Part shown: positions 1 through 11,476 of the stretch, piece by piece | Layout: each line of letters starts with the position of its first letter | How positions within the stretch are numbered: position 1 is the first letter of the stretch | Source: PWND01 sp964601515 | Lineage (GTDB): Bacteria > Bacteroidota > Bacteroidia > Bacteroidales > UBA7960 | Direction: 5' to 3' | Assembly: GCA_964601515.1 (NCBI GenBank) | Contig: CAZRNU010000012.1 | Location: 1-43,067, forward strand | DNA: 43,067 nucleotides | Made by a program: the position numbers and the translations under genes | Notes under the pieces: model-generated | What the model was told of the DNA's origin: nothing | The model's database searches: none | The model's input: only the letters and a program-made list of their open reading frames with translations

Positions 1-3000
1 CTTGAAACTGATTTCCAGCCACCACCGCTGCTGGCAATGTTGCGGCTTGCAAATCTTTGCGAACCCATATAATAGTGTTTGGTGTAGTTATTCTCAGAAC
101 TTATGGTAAGGTATCCATTGGGATATATGGTAAAGTTGTCGTAACGGAGTTCACTGTACTTTTTCTGTCCGTTAAGGTAATACTCCGATTTACGCGCATT
201 GCCTTTCAGTACCCTTTCGCCGGCAGCATCGTACCAGTAATTTTGAATCAATGCTGGCATATCTGTTTGTTTCAGTCTGTTTGCCTCGTCCCAGGTTAAC
301 CGGGTTTCGTTGCTGCCCGATCCGGCTAATACAACGTTACCATTGTTATCGTACTCAAAGATTTCTTTTGTTTCGTCAGGCTTTGTAATTTTCTCAAGCC
401 TGTGCGAGTTACTTTCATGGGTATAAGTATGCGTATATGTGTTCTGGTTGATACTAAACCCGTTTTTATTATGTACCTGTGTCTTTTTGTTAATCTCACC
501 GGTAGAGCTGTATTCCATCAGCAGGGTGTAATTTGCGCTTCTGTCTGGTGGAGCCGTGGCGCTTCCGGTAAAGGAACCGGAAGCATTCACAAGCCGGTTA
601 AAGTTATCATAACCATAGGAATGTGTATATTGCCCAAGTAAGTTATTTACGGGAGCCGCTGTATTTGAAACAGAGGTAATGTTTCCGATTTTATCAAATG
701 AAAAGTTGGTTTTTAAATAATCGGTAACTGATGGTGGTTCGGAAGTATTGTCAGGCTTAAGTACATTAATGCGGCTAAGCCTCCTCAGGTCGCTTGTGTA
801 ATCGAATAGATTATATACTCCATTGTTGTACTTTTCTATAGTTTTTTGTTCAAAATGATCGTATTCAATCCTTTGAACATAGGTGCCAAAACTATTGCCA
901 ATTTTATTAGTAATTTGTCTGAGATTCCCACCTTTATCATAACGATAATAAACCTCTTCTCCATCGGGGAAGGTCATTTTAGTAATCCGGTTCCAGCTAT
1001 CATACGCATAATTCATGGTAACCCTAATATTGGCTGACCCTGGCACAGGATTAACAATTACCCTTTCGACAGATATTATTTCGCCCATCCTGCCATAGGT
1101 ATAAATCTGTGCGCCAGTAGCATCTGCCTGCTCGCTTACACGTCCTTTAGAGTTACCGGCTTCACCGTAATAATATTTTACATTTGATATGTTAGGAGTA
1201 CTACCATCTGGAGGAAAAACTATGTCGGTTAGCCTGTTGAAATGATACAAATACTCAATGTACTTGTTTTGGCCCAGGTTAGCAGTGTATAATCTTACCA
1301 GATTACCAGCAGCATCATACTGATACGAAGTTAACCCCTGGTCAGGGTGGCTGAACGATGTTTTTCTGCCGAGCAAATCGTAAGTATAGCCCGAAGTAAG
1401 TTGTTTTGAATCGGTATATGACATCAGCTCACCAATGGCATTGTAGTTAAACAAAGTAGTAATATTACCTGCTCCTGCCTGATCAACACCAACAGTTTTT
1501 ACAACATTGCCCGACATATCTTTATAACTTTCATTTATAACCCAAGAAGCATGGTCTTTTTCGGTTTCGTTCCTGACAAATGTATAACCATTGCTTATTC
1601 CATAGGTTGTCAGGCTGGTGTTCCCGGCAGCATCAGTTGATTTTACTGGCCTGTCGAGCAAATCATAATCAACTTCTGAAAAATATTGCGAAGTAGAGAG
1701 GTTAACCAGATTGTTACCACCTACCTGTTTTATTTCCCATACTGGCTGGTGCTGCTTTACAGCACGGCCATATGCATCATATATCACCTTACCCGAGACC
1801 GACATAGCTTCCTGATAATCAGCTGTGGAAAGCCGGTTGCTATTTAAATTTATTTCAATATCCTTTTTAACCTGAACCACTCTGCCGAGCCCATCAGAAA
1901 AGGTTTTAGTATCAATTGTATTCTGATAGTTATTAAGGTCATCAAAATGCTTTGTAATTGCATAAGGCATAAAATCACTTGCACTTGCATCGGCATTGTT
2001 GCTTGTACTGCCATCTTTGGCTATACGCAGTGGGTAATACTCAAAAATCAGTGTGAAAGGATCAGATAGCGAAGCAATTTCATTAGGCCCTGCTATTCTT
2101 GTCAGCCTGCCAGCATTATCGTAAGAGTAACGTGTTTCGTTTCCGGCAAGGTCAAATGTTTTTGTAACAACATCAAACATGTAATCATAAACCGATGTTG
2201 ATTCATAATTAAAGGCATCCTTCACTTTGAGAACATACTTATACATTCGTTCATCATATGTATAAGTATAGCTCATTCTTTGCGCAGGCTGATTATTGTT
2301 TTGTGGCAAAGTAATTGATTCCAGGTTACCGTAATCATCATAAGTCATATCTGTTATGGCGTATTGACCATCCCCGATATTTGCAACAATTTTTTTGATC
2401 ATTCCGGTATTAGTATCAACTCCTTCAACTGGGACTGTTCGTTTTCTCTTAACAGTATTGTTTACTTTTATCTCAATTTCTGAAGGAACGCTTAAAATGT
2501 TTTTGGTTTCAAGCGCGGCTATATCATGATACTGAATCTGAGATTCATAATCAATATTTTCATAGCTATTATCGGCAAACTTTCTGTATTTTGTTATTCT
2601 GCCAATATTATCATATACAAATGATGATTTTGTAAAAATTGGTTCTCTCTGAAGCTCATAAACATATGATATTGTTTCATCCAGTAATACTGCTGCAGTG
2701 CTCCTTCCTTCTCTGCCACCAACATCAAATGTATATGGCAGATTACCAGCAGTATAATTTATTCTTGGTGTAACTCCATCGCTTTCATACACAATTGGCT
2801 TTATTATGTAAATGCTGGTATCTCTTGCCATTAAGGCATTACGATCTGTACCCTGATAAATTCTGGATCCTTTCACCAGACCTTTAAGAAAATAACTTTC
2901 ATTATGATAGAATGTTTCTGAAGTTCTGTAGGCTGAACCAGGTTTATTCTCGGCTGTAATAGGACAATCTATGGTTTTAACTGAAGCAAATCCCAGAAAC

Positions 3001-6000
3001 TCTCTTTCGCGCCTGTCGTATTTGCCATCCTGATACTCAAATCGCTTTGCATACACTGAAGCACCGTCATCAAACACATTACCATACCCATCATCAATAA
3101 TTAAACTGCTCATCACCCACAGTGCATTCGGATTATTATATGATTTTGGTGATACTTCATAATCAACGATAAAGCTACCTTTAAGCCCATTGGTTACTTT
3201 TTTAAGCTTATTGGTTCTTCTAATGGTTGAATAGCGAACAGTAATAGTATTTTCGTCATCTTCTTCCAATAAATCCTGGAAACCATCACCATCATAATCT
3301 GCGAGAGCACGAATTGTTCGGTTTGCCGACTCAGAGGCCTGGCCATTTAAGGTAACAACTGGGAATTTAAGGGTTACAAACAGGAGTGGAATGGGCAATG
3401 CAATTGTAAAACCGATATTTGCAGAGTTATTAATGATTTCGGCTTGTTTTTCGTTGACGACTTCTGTAAAATCTTCTATTCTTCCGCCAAAGTGGCTTCC
3501 GTTATTAATTCTGACCACTAATTGCTTGTTTTGGCGTTCCACCAGATCGGGCAAGCCATCTCCATTTACGTCCTGCAGTGTGAATACATTTTTGTCGTAA
3601 TTTCTTGATACTGAAATACCCCCTTCAATACTACCTTGTTTCCAGTTAAAACCTGTGCCGCCGCTATAACTAATACTCTGGCCAATGCCAATTGGGAGTT
3701 CAGCATATTGTATTGAAATAAAGCCATTTTTCCCATTGTTATAGTTAACTTTAGTAATGTTCTGGCTGGCATCCAATTTATCTGCCAAACCATCACCATT
3801 TATATCCAACCACATAATTAGTGATCTTGAGGTGCCTGTATTAAGCGCAATATTAGCCGCCACACCACCAGCTGCATTGGGATTATTGGTTTTAAATAAA
3901 GGTTTTCGGGCAGAAGTACTTGTACTTGAAGTCTGACCTGCAAGAGGATAACTGCCTGAGGCGGAAATACCAACATTATCATTTGAAAATTTTGCCAGAT
4001 CACCTGATGCTAAATTATTTCTACCAATAGCAAACGGGAGTAAACCACCAGTTCTCCTGGTTTGCTGGTAAGCAAATTCAGCAACTACATCAGGATATCT
4101 GTCACCATTCATATCAATATATTCTGTTAAAGTCTTGTTGTTGCCATTTAGTGATTTAGAAGTACTCACGTTTGCAATACCGCCAATACCAACACCAGCA
4201 GAAAAATTGCTGCTACCACCATGCGAATATCTGTTAATTGCATATGCACCAGTGTACAAATCACCCTGAAAAGGCGTTTCCACAGCATTTATTATACCAT
4301 TGTATGATTGAACAAGATCGGCTGCACGAATTTCATTAGCAGCGGTATAGCATTGTTCATGCTGCCCAATGTATTTTTCGACCCACAATTCACCCAGTTT
4401 CATCCTGTTTGCACCAGCAATCAATAGAGGTCTTTTTGACAATGCTTCAGAACTTGCTCTAAAGTTAGAAATAGCATTATTGAAAGCATCAAATTCTTCT
4501 TCATCATTCAGGTCAAAATCATCAAAGTTATAGTCTTCAATACTTTCGATGGTGGATTGCAAATTTACATAGTATGAAGCATCAGGAATAAGAACTGCGG
4601 GATTGATGAAGTTTCCTTCAAGTGGAGATGGCAAAGGCTCTCCTTCCCCGGCATATTCAGGGGAATACATGAATTGCCCCCAGTTTCTGTACATGTTGCC
4701 AAACCAGGGTTTTGTTCTGTGCAACATATTTATTTCATTATATAAAATGTCATATTGTACATTATCAGAATATAAAATTGCCAATGCTGATGCAGCATTA
4801 TTCATTCTTTCAAAAGCCGAAACTTTTGAATTGTCAAGGTTTCTCTCATCAGTATAATATCCTATTTCTATATTATCACCAGCGCTATTTAAAGCAATGG
4901 CACTTGCAGGGGTTATAGTAACTACACCATCAATAACTTCAATTGTTTTTTTTCCGATAAGACTGCCATTACTTTTTACAACAAAATATAGTTTTGAATT
5001 GTCACCAGTCTGAAACACGTTATTCAGAACAGGTTCAATTGACATTGAAGTACCGGTTTTATTGGAAATATCATATAAAGTATAAGGGGTTGAAAATGTA
5101 TAATTCTTGTATATATCATAATCAGCCACAGGATAAAATACCTCTTCAAGAACTAGTTCGCCTTCAACTACACTGTTCTCCCCGATTATGTCCTCTGCAT
5201 CATACACACAAGTAACAACAGGCCGCCATTCAATACTTTTCCAATCTACATTTGAGTTACATTTAACTTTGAAAATCAAAGAATGACTTATTAACGGATA
5301 ATCATCAATCCTGGTTGTATATTCAATGTTTTCCAGATCAAATGGTAATACAGTGGTTGCGGTTCCGGCCGGGATTTCAGCTGAAAAAATGGTATTATTT
5401 TCTACCGATTGAACAGTATACTCATCTTCTGTAATTAAAGTTTGTTGTACAATTTCAAAGGTAACATCATCAGTGAGTTGCTCTACATTTATTTCATCCC
5501 AGGAAATGCTGAATGTACCACTGTTTTTCAGATTGTTGATTGATTCCGAAGATAAAATAAATCCATCCTCGTATGCACTGTTAAATGCTGGCAAACCATT
5601 CTGATCTATAGTTGAAGCAACACTCTGGTCAACATACTCTATTTCGGTATTCCATATTATCGCAGGATTTTGCTCTTCTTTTGTATGCACTCTAAAGAAA
5701 ATGGTATCACCTTTATTTACATAAAGAGGAGACTGATTGGGATCGCAGTTGATACTGCGATTCTGAATAGTATTAGTAACTGAAGGTTGTGATCCATTTA
5801 AAAATGCACCGAATAACAAACAAGGAAGGCTTGTAGAAACTGAAGATTTTGATTCTTTTATACTAGTATTTGCAGTTTCAGATATTGCGAATGACTTGTA
5901 GTAATCCTGCAATTGTCTTTTTGCAATTGCCTGGCGTTTACTTCTAAAAGAATAAACTTCATTCTTCAGCTCATTCATATATTCTTTATAAATAGAATCA

Positions 6001-9000
6001 TAGTCTACATTAAAAATAGAATTTAAGGTTGCAACTTTTTCACTATCTACAACAAGTTCACCTTTGCTGTTATACCATTTTGAACCAAGATTATTGATAT
6101 TTAAAATAAAGTTGACTGCTGTCTCATTTTCTGGGCTAATTGAATCTATATTAAAATAAATATGTAAAGTTGTTTCAGGAATTGAGAAATTTAATTCTTC
6201 ACCTGAAGCTATCATTTTCATGACAGCGAGTTCAACATCAGACTCTTCGCATTTTTCTATTATTATTTCAGGAACTCTCTCAACAATTTTGCCCCCTGAA
6301 TTACATGGAGCAAAGAGATATGTATTTTGAATGTTATCATATTCAATCTGCATAGAAAGAAAATGGTAGTTCTCACTTTTCATAGCAAGATTAAATACAA
6401 AGTTATCGTTATTGATTTGAACATCTGTAACATTGAAAGTTGAAATCAGATCATTAGTTAATAGTTGAATATGATATTGATCCATCAAGTTATATGGGCC
6501 AAAAACAAAAGGATCTTGTTCATTAGATGTATAGATTAAAATGTTGACCAATGGACTTACGCTAACTTCTTCAGGAAAATATGATAATGGCTGCATATGA
6601 TTATAACTACCTTCATATCCTCTAATCAAAATTTGCCCGTTATCATTCATATGCTGTGAATAGAATGAGGCGAGGCAACTTGATCTGGTTCTGTATCCTT
6701 CATTAGTGTGATAAATGGCGGATGTATTGTCTGAAGTAACATAAAATGGGCTGTATTCAGACAAACCCGTATAAATAAATGACGTGTATTCATTATCAAA
6801 GTCAGCATTTTGAATCGTTTCATCTTCTCCAATTACAGTAGCGGGGCATTTGTTTGTCAATTGCCCATTCTCGTAATGTGTTAAATATAAAGGATTATTT
6901 ACTGAATAGATTGTATTACTATTATATATAAACCCATGTATCCTATGTGCAGTATATGGGAAACCACAATCCGCAGTTGGGATATAAAGAAAGCTAATTC
7001 CTGCACTATAGTGGTTGACAGAAACCTGTGAATGAGGAATTGGGGCTAGTGTACTATAGCAAGGTTCTGAATATGATTTATATTCAATAGACAACTGTGC
7101 TTCAGAATTTAAGTCAGTTAGCTCAATTGAATTATGTATTACTATTTCTCCATCAGCAGGCGCCTCCCAGATTCTTACAACATCATGCCCTGGCAATTCA
7201 ATGTCCTCTGCTATGAGCTCCTCTGGTTTACTTATCAATCGAGCTGATGCTGTAATGAGCATATTTTCAGTTAAATCACTCTCAACTGAAAAAGTAGGCA
7301 CGCCACTTTCATCAATATAATTAAAATAAACAACTTCATCTTTAACAATATCAATCAAACCATCACCATTTGCATCTGTAAAATAAACCGAAACTTCTGA
7401 ATTATTAACAGATTTATCAGCACCTGCAAATCCTCCGGCTAATTTATTGCCAAACGATACCTGAAAATTCAAACTGGTTGATTTCCCTTGCTGTTGGTAA
7501 TAATTATTTATGCCATTTATGGGCAAATTTGCAGAGTAGCTGTGCCCAATCTCCATTTCACCTGTGGTTACGTCTATTTTTCTTTCTATATAGTGTTTTT
7601 TGTAATATAAATCATCGCCTGATTTTACAACTACATCATCGAGGCCGTCACCATCAATATCGACCATTGATAAAAATGCTTCACTTTTATTCCAACCAAG
7701 ATTAAATTGAGCTCCGAGTGATGTGAGTTTACTTGTAACATCTTTTCCAACACCAACCCCTAGATACAAACCTGCATTTACAGCATAGTCAGTTGTAGCC
7801 CCCAGCAAGCTTGCACCTTTTTTAAATGAAGGTGTGTTTATTGGCAGGTTAAAATCAAGATTATTAAATGCCTGATTACACTCTGTATCTTTACCTGCAG
7901 CAGTATTCAATGATTTAATTCTGTATCTTGCTAAAATATTATCTGTAAACGACAATTCTGGCAAAGGATTTATGCCGTTAGCAACGGTCTCTGAGTCACC
8001 TCTGCCCTTTTGTACATTCAAATTATTTACAATATTATTATCATATATCATTTTATTTGATGTATTATGATTGACTGATGACGATCGGCCTGCATATGTC
8101 AAACTTTTCCCTTTAAATAAACTTTCTGCACATTCAAGAAAAGGGTATGAATTGCTGCCTGAAGCAGTACCAACATTCACCTGAATATAATCTTTTTGAG
8201 TGGCAGGGATGTGTATTTTGATTGAATTATTATCCGGGCTCAATGTGGCATAAGGTGAAGGGGTACCACCAATATAATTCACCAGATCGTTTTGAAATTG
8301 ATTAAAATAGTAAGGGTCCAAAATATCAGGATATTGATTAAAAACAATCAAACCATCACTGTTTTGTATTACAATGGATATTGGCAGGGCTGTAGAAGTA
8401 TAGGTGACTGCCTTGTTAAATTTTCCTGTAAAATTATATGCAGGGTACATGGGAAATACCATTCTATAGTATATATCCTTATCCGTTCTGCTTTTGAAGC
8501 TAGCCTGCAAACCGTTAACATTAGCTATATTGCTGTCAGCCATTGCATTCATTAAATATACACCAGAGGCATTTGTTACCTGTAGTTGTGAAGGATGCAT
8601 AAAATCGAGAATATCTTCAAGCCATGCTTCTAATGCACTACTGAATCCAATATTTTGAGTAACTGGATCGGGTGGTGGCGGATTTAAAATATTATACGAA
8701 GGACAGGAAGGCGATGGATTGTGTGTTAGAAACATATTTTCATCTTCCGGGACAAAACGTTCTCCATCAATTTCAATGTATTCAATTTTTGCAAGCGTTT
8801 TATCGCTGCAATAGGGCAATTGAATTAGTATCGAAGTATCAACATAATAATTATAAACCGGGGCAGAACTTAGTGCAGGTACAACAAATTCTGCTTCAAA
8901 ACATTTGTCAGGGCAAATGTCTACTTTATAGGCTGTTGAAAAATAAACATCTCTGCCCTCAAAGTTAATATCATCGTAATATTCCATTATGTTTTCATAG

Positions 9001-11414
9001 AACAGATTACCTGCTTTATCATATTCTGCAATGCTATGTAACAAGGTTTTCTCAAATCTTCCCTTCTCAAAATTAAGTGTGTATGATCTGATTATTGTTT
9101 CTCCGAGCTTAACGTTAATTTTGTCTAAATAATATGGATCTATCTGCATAATCCCCAAACGGGAGGATAATGTTAAATCGGTCCGGTTCTCCATTTTTAA
9201 AACAAATTCAACATTATATTCCCCGTCTGTCTCCTTGTAGCCGGTGTAGCAAATGTTTCTTGGGTAAAAGTATTTGCTATTGGAAAGATTAACTGCATCT
9301 TCGTCTGATGCTTTTAGCATTCCATTGTGATATGTATATTTGATATTATTACCAAAAACATCTTCTACACAGAAAAGCGCCCAGTGTACAATGTTGTTAT
9401 GACTATCTCGTATTACAGCATTTGAATTTTGCAAGCTCAAATCTGATGGGTCTTGTGCACCATACCAGTAAATTGTGCCATCAGTTGCAGTTACCTTCCA
9501 ATAATATGTATCTGGTGAATTCCCCAATCGTTGTATTTTTGAGAAATTGCCTTGTTTTCTAACTGAAAAAACTGCGCTATTTCCAGTTAGCCTTTCCCTG
9601 GAAGGTGTTTCAAGCACGGTTGTGCCTGAATGTCTGTGAGGCATCCAATCCATGCCATTAAGCGGTGGATACATAAGTTGCTCACCATTAAGCTGATATA
9701 TTTCTGTCTCAATATTTTCACCATCATCAGTCAAACTACCATTTGCATTTAAGTCACCAAACGTAGGTACTCCCCAGCGGGTGTCAATAGTTATGGCAGG
9801 CATTTCTATGCTCCAGCCCAGGCCAGCCCAACCGCTACCACCATCGCTGTTGTAATTTAAGGTAACCTCTGGCTGCATGCCCTTTCGGCCAGCTGGAATT
9901 TTTATTGGAAATGTTACACTGGCGCTCCCGCCACTATTGGCCTGAGGAGGACTGATGAGTGTAATATTGGCTGAAGGATCAGCAGCCTTTATATCATTCA
10001 TCATGGTTGGTGTATATGCAGCAGTCTGTGGACTTTCTGGCACCTGTATAATCCCGTTAATGTAGTCAGAAAAATGTACTGTACTTGAAATTATCCTTTT
10101 TTCAGCAACATCAACTGAATCAAAGGCTATTTCTTCCCACCTTTTGCTCGAAACATTGAAGTAATATGTCCTAATGTCTCTTTCATTGTAGCCGCTGGGA
10201 ATTAATGCAGTATCATAAGCCAATGACATTTGAACCGGTTTATTGAACATTATGCCATCTGGCGTAAATCTATAGGCACTTCCTCCCCGGGTAACGTTAA
10301 TCAATCCCGGATTTAAAGGTGCACAATCAATTTTTCTTAAAGGAACAGCCGCTATTCTTGTATCTGAAGTTATTGAGCCATTTGAAAAATTTAGAGTTAC
10401 ATTAGGGAAAGAAAACTCAGCATCTTCTTTAGTGATAACCATTGAAAATTTTTGATCAGAAAAATCTTTTTCAGTTAAAACAATATCAGCCGGCAAAGCT
10501 TCGCTTATCGTCATTCTTTTTGTAAATAATATGGACTCCTGGTTCTTAAGTGTGATATCAAAACTGACACCTCTCCCTCTTTTTGCAGCAGGTACCAGGG
10601 CCGAGAATTCGTTATTAAATACATTAACTTCTCGCCCGTTTACGAAAAAACTATCATGTTCATCGTACTCTCTGATAAAGCCTTTTATCAAAGCTTCTCC
10701 TTTATCATTAACAACAACTCTTCTAGAGTTGGTGAAGACTACTTTCTCGAAATTATCATCGCGCTTATCTGACCTTTCTATTTTGATTTTAACATTTCGT
10801 ACTTTATATTGAACGTTAGCCTCTTCAAAGGAACTAAACATTACATAGTTATCTCCTTTATGTATTGAACTCAAATCTATTTCTTCGTCTTGCACAGTCC
10901 AATCATCGCTTAAAGCTAATAATGTACCACCAACTGATTGTCCGGCGTTTAAGCTTCTGCCTATACATGAATGATCTTTTAGCCCTTTTAATTCATAAGT
11001 TAGAAATGCTCTGTAATTTTGATCAGGAATTTCCTCTATTGCGATTCTAAATATATTATCGGTTGCATCGTCATAACCAATTTCCGGGTTAATTCCAATA
11101 ATGCCAGACAATATATCAGCATTATAATAATTTACCCGATTAACTTCAGAAACTTCAGTATTAATAACCGAATCTTTAATGGTATTTCCCGTTTTAACAT
11201 AATTACTTAGCTCCTTTATATCCGGATTGATATATAAAGATGTATTATTTGCAAAGCTGGAGTTCTCACGTGATAGCACTAGCTCAATATTACCTGCCAT
11301 AAGTTGAACAGGGAACAAGAATGTGGAATGCAGCATACCAAAAAATGCAAAAAAATACAAAATGTGGAATAATATGCTTTTACCCTGGAATGTATTGTTT
11401 GGCTTGGTTTTCAT
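1..11414 (-). CDS. Giant exported SpvB / FG-GAP / RHS-repeat toxin-like protein (3' end outside window)
   Basis: One uninterrupted minus-strand reading frame begins at 11414 and runs off the left edge, giving 3,804 codons. The N-terminus has basic residues followed by a hydrophobic stretch (residues about 12-38), a likely Sec signal. A ZU5-like beta segment lies near residues 370-460. An SpvB-type start (IPAGRKGMQPEVTLNY, then GWAGLGWSIEMP) is near residue 505. FG-GAP/VCBS-type calcium-binding motifs (DGDGLDD, NGDGLID, NGDGLAD, NGDGLPD, DGDGFQD) occur near residues 1250, 1345, 2430, 2535, 2610 and 2705. From about residue 2990 onward it is RHS/YD repeats such as YTYDLLGRKT and YQYDAAGN. This is the TcB/TcC-like shell plan, in which the RHS cage usually encloses a variable C-terminal toxin; that end lies beyond base 1. 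It starts 52 bp after the T9SS cargo gene and may share its transcript. The toxin role is inferred. Confidence 0.9.
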   Translation of the reverse strand, partial: MKTKPNNTFQGKSILFHILYFFAFFGMLHSTFLFPVQLMAGNIELVLSRENSSFANNTSLYINPDIKELSNYVKTGNTIKDSVINTEVSEVNRVNYYNADILSGIIGINPEIGYDDATDNIFRIAIEEIPDQNYRAFLTYELKGLKDHSCIGRSLNAGQSVGGTLLALSDDWTVQDEEIDLSSIHKGDNYVMFSSFEEANVQYKVRNVKIKIERSDKRDDNFEKVVFTNSRRVVVNDKGEALIKGFIREYDEHDSFFVNGREVNVFNNEFSALVPAAKRGRGVSFDITLKNQESILFTKRMTISEALPADIVLTEKDFSDQKFSMVITKEDAEFSFPNVTLNFSNGSITSDTRIAAVPLRKIDCAPLNPGLINVTRGGSAYRFTPDGIMFNKPVQMSLAYDTALIPSGYNERDIRTYYFNVSSKRWEEIAFDSVDVAEKRIISSTVHFSDYINGIIQVPESPQTAAYTPTMMNDIKAADPSANITLISPPQANSGGSASVTFPIKIPAGRKGMQPEVTLNYNSDGGSGWAGLGWSIEMPAITIDTRWGVPTFGDLNANGSLTDDGENIETEIYQLNGEQLMYPPLNGMDWMPHRHSGTTVLETPSRERLTGNSAVFSVRKQGNFSKIQRLGNSPDTYYWKVTATDGTIYWYGAQDPSDLSLQNSNAVIRDSHNNIVHWALFCVEDVFGNNIKYTYHNGMLKASDEDAVNLSNSKYFYPRNICYTGYKETDGEYNVEFVLKMENRTDLTLSSRLGIMQIDPYYLDKINVKLGETIIRSYTLNFEKGRFEKTLLHSIAEYDKAGNLFYENIMEYYDDINFEGRDVYFSTAYKVDICPDKCFEAEFVVPALSSAPVYNYYVDTSILIQLPYCSDKTLAKIEYIEIDGERFVPEDENMFLTHNPSPSCPSYNILNPPPPDPVTQNIGFSSALEAWLEDILDFMHPSQLQVTNASGVYLMNAMADSNIANVNGLQASFKSRTDKDIYYRMVFPMYPAYNFTGKFNKAVTYTSTALPISIVIQNSDGLIVFNQYPDILDPYYFNQFQNDLVNYIGGTPSPYATLSPDNNSIKIHIPATQKDYIQVNVGTASGSNSYPFLECAESLFKGKSLTYAGRSSSVNHNTSNKMIYDNNIVNNLNVQKGRGDSETVANGINPLPELSFTDNILARYRIKSLNTAAGKDTECNQAFNNLDFNLPINTPSFKKGASLLGATTDYAVNAGLYLGVGVGKDVTSKLTSLGAQFNLGWNKSEAFLSMVDIDGDGLDDVVVKSGDDLYYKKHYIERKIDVTTGEMEIGHSYSANLPINGINNYYQQQGKSTSLNFQVSFGNKLAGGFAGADKSVNNSEVSVYFTDANGDGLIDIVKDEVVYFNYIDESGVPTFSVESDLTENMLITASARLISKPEELIAEDIELPGHDVVRIWEAPADGEIVIHNSIELTDLNSEAQLSIEYKSYSEPCYSTLAPIPHSQVSVNHYSAGISFLYIPTADCGFPYTAHRIHGFIYNSNTIYSVNNPLYLTHYENGQLTNKCPATVIGEDETIQNADFDNEYTSFIYTGLSEYSPFYVTSDNTSAIYHTNEGYRTRSSCLASFYSQHMNDNGQILIRGYEGSYNHMQPLSYFPEEVSVSPLVNILIYTSNEQDPFVFGPYNLMDQYHIQLLTNDLISTFNVTDVQINNDNFVFNLAMKSENYHFLSMQIEYDNIQNTYLFAPCNSGGKIVERVPEIIIEKCEESDVELAVMKMIASGEELNFSIPETTLHIYFNIDSISPENETAVNFILNINNLGSKWYNSKGELVVDSEKVATLNSIFNVDYDSIYKEYMNELKNEVYSFRSKRQAIAKRQLQDYYKSFAISETANTSIKESKSSVSTSLPCLLFGAFLNGSQPSVTNTIQNRSINCDPNQSPLYVNKGDTIFFRVHTKEEQNPAIIWNTEIEYVDQSVASTIDQNGLPAFNSAYEDGFILSSESINNLKNSGTFSISWDEINVEQLTDDVTFEIVQQTLITEDEYTVQSVENNTIFSAEIPAGTATTVLPFDLENIEYTTRIDDYPLISHSLIFKVKCNSNVDWKSIEWRPVVTCVYDAEDIIGENSVVEGELVLEEVFYPVADYDIYKNYTFSTPYTLYDISNKTGTSMSIEPVLNNVFQTGDNSKLYFVVKSNGSLIGKKTIEVIDGVVTITPASAIALNSAGDNIEIGYYTDERNLDNSKVSAFERMNNAASALAILYSDNVQYDILYNEINMLHRTKPWFGNMYRNWGQFMYSPEYAGEGEPLPSPLEGNFINPAVLIPDASYYVNLQSTIESIEDYNFDDFDLNDEEEFDAFNNAISNFRASSEALSKRPLLIAGANRMKLGELWVEKYIGQHEQCYTAANEIRAADLVQSYNGIINAVETPFQGDLYTGAYAINRYSHGGSSNFSAGVGIGGIANVSTSKSLNGNNKTLTEYIDMNGDRYPDVVAEFAYQQTRRTGGLLPFAIGRNNLASGDLAKFSNDNVGISASGSYPLAGQTSSTSTSARKPLFKTNNPNAAGGVAANIALNTGTSRSLIMWLDINGDGLADKLDASQNITKVNYNNGKNGFISIQYAELPIGIGQSISYSGGTGFNWKQGSIEGGISVSRNYDKNVFTLQDVNGDGLPDLVERQNKQLVVRINNGSHFGGRIEDFTEVVNEKQAEIINNSANIGFTIALPIPLLFVTLKFPVVTLNGQASESANRTIRALADYDGDGFQDLLEEDDENTITVRYSTIRRTNKLKKVTNGLKGSFIVDYEVSPKSYNNPNALWVMSSLIIDDGYGNVFDDGASVYAKRFEYQDGKYDRREREFLGFASVKTIDCPITAENKPGSAYRTSETFYHNESYFLKGLVKGSRIYQGTDRNALMARDTSIYIIKPIVYESDGVTPRINYTAGNLPYTFDVGGREGRSTAAVLLDETISYVYELQREPIFTKSSFVYDNIGRITKYRKFADNSYENIDYESQIQYHDIAALETKNILSVPSEIEIKVNNTVKRKRTVPVEGVDTNTGMIKKIVANIGDGQYAITDMTYDDYGNLESITLPQNNNQPAQRMSYTYTYDERMYKYVLKVKDAFNYESTSVYDYMFDVVTKTFDLAGNETRYSYDNAGRLTRIAGPNEIASLSDPFTLIFEYYPLRIAKDGSTSNNADASASDFMPYAITKHFDDLNNYQNTIDTKTFSDGLGRVVQVKKDIEINLNSNRLSTADYQEAMSVSGKVIYDAYGRAVKQHQPVWEIKQVGGNNLVNLSTSQYFSEVDYDLLDRPVKSTDAAGNTSLTTYGISNGYTFVRNETEKDHASWVINESYKDMSGNVVKTVGVDQAGAGNITTLFNYNAIGELMSYTDSKQLTSGYTYDLLGRKTSFSHPDQGLTSYQYDAAGNLVRLYTANLGQNKYIEYLYHFNRLTDIVFPPDGSTPNISNVKYYYGEAGNSKGRVSEQADATGAQIYTYGRMGEIISVERVIVNPVPGSANIRVTMNYAYDSWNRITKMTFPDGEEVYYRYDKGGNLRQITNKIGNSFGTYVQRIEYDHFEQKTIEKYNNGVYNLFDYTSDLRRLSRINVLKPDNTSEPPSVTDYLKTNFSFDKIGNITSVSNTAAPVNNLLGQYTHSYGYDNFNRLVNASGSFTGSATAPPDRSANYTLLMEYSSTGEINKKTQVHNKNGFSINQNTYTHTYTHESNSHRLEKITKPDETKEIFEYDNNGNVVLAGSGSNETRLTWDEANRLKQTDMPALIQNYWYDAAGERVLKGNARKSEYYLNGQKKYSELRYDNFTIYPNGYLTISSENNYTKHYYMGSQRFASRNIASSGGGWKSVS

Positions 11415-11450
11415 TTGAAAATCTGTTAAATAAAAGTGTTGTTTGTTTGT

Positions 11451-11476
11451 AATAAAGTGCTATTCACTATAGCACT
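11451..11476 (-). terminator. Hairpin over the stop codon of the T9SS cargo gene, possible attenuator
   Basis: AGTGCTAT (11456-11463) and ATAGCACT (11469-11476) form an 8-bp stem with a 5-nt loop. On the minus strand the stem is followed by the weak U-rich tract TTATT. It includes the stop codon of the upstream gene and lies about 40 bp before the giant gene, so it could partly terminate or attenuate read-through. The short U tract makes full termination doubtful. Confidence 0.35.

Noticed and set aside
57..11210. Many short plus-strand frames across the first 11 kb
   Set aside because: They lie opposite a single open minus-strand frame with clear SpvB, FG-GAP and RHS motifs, and none has family-like sequence.
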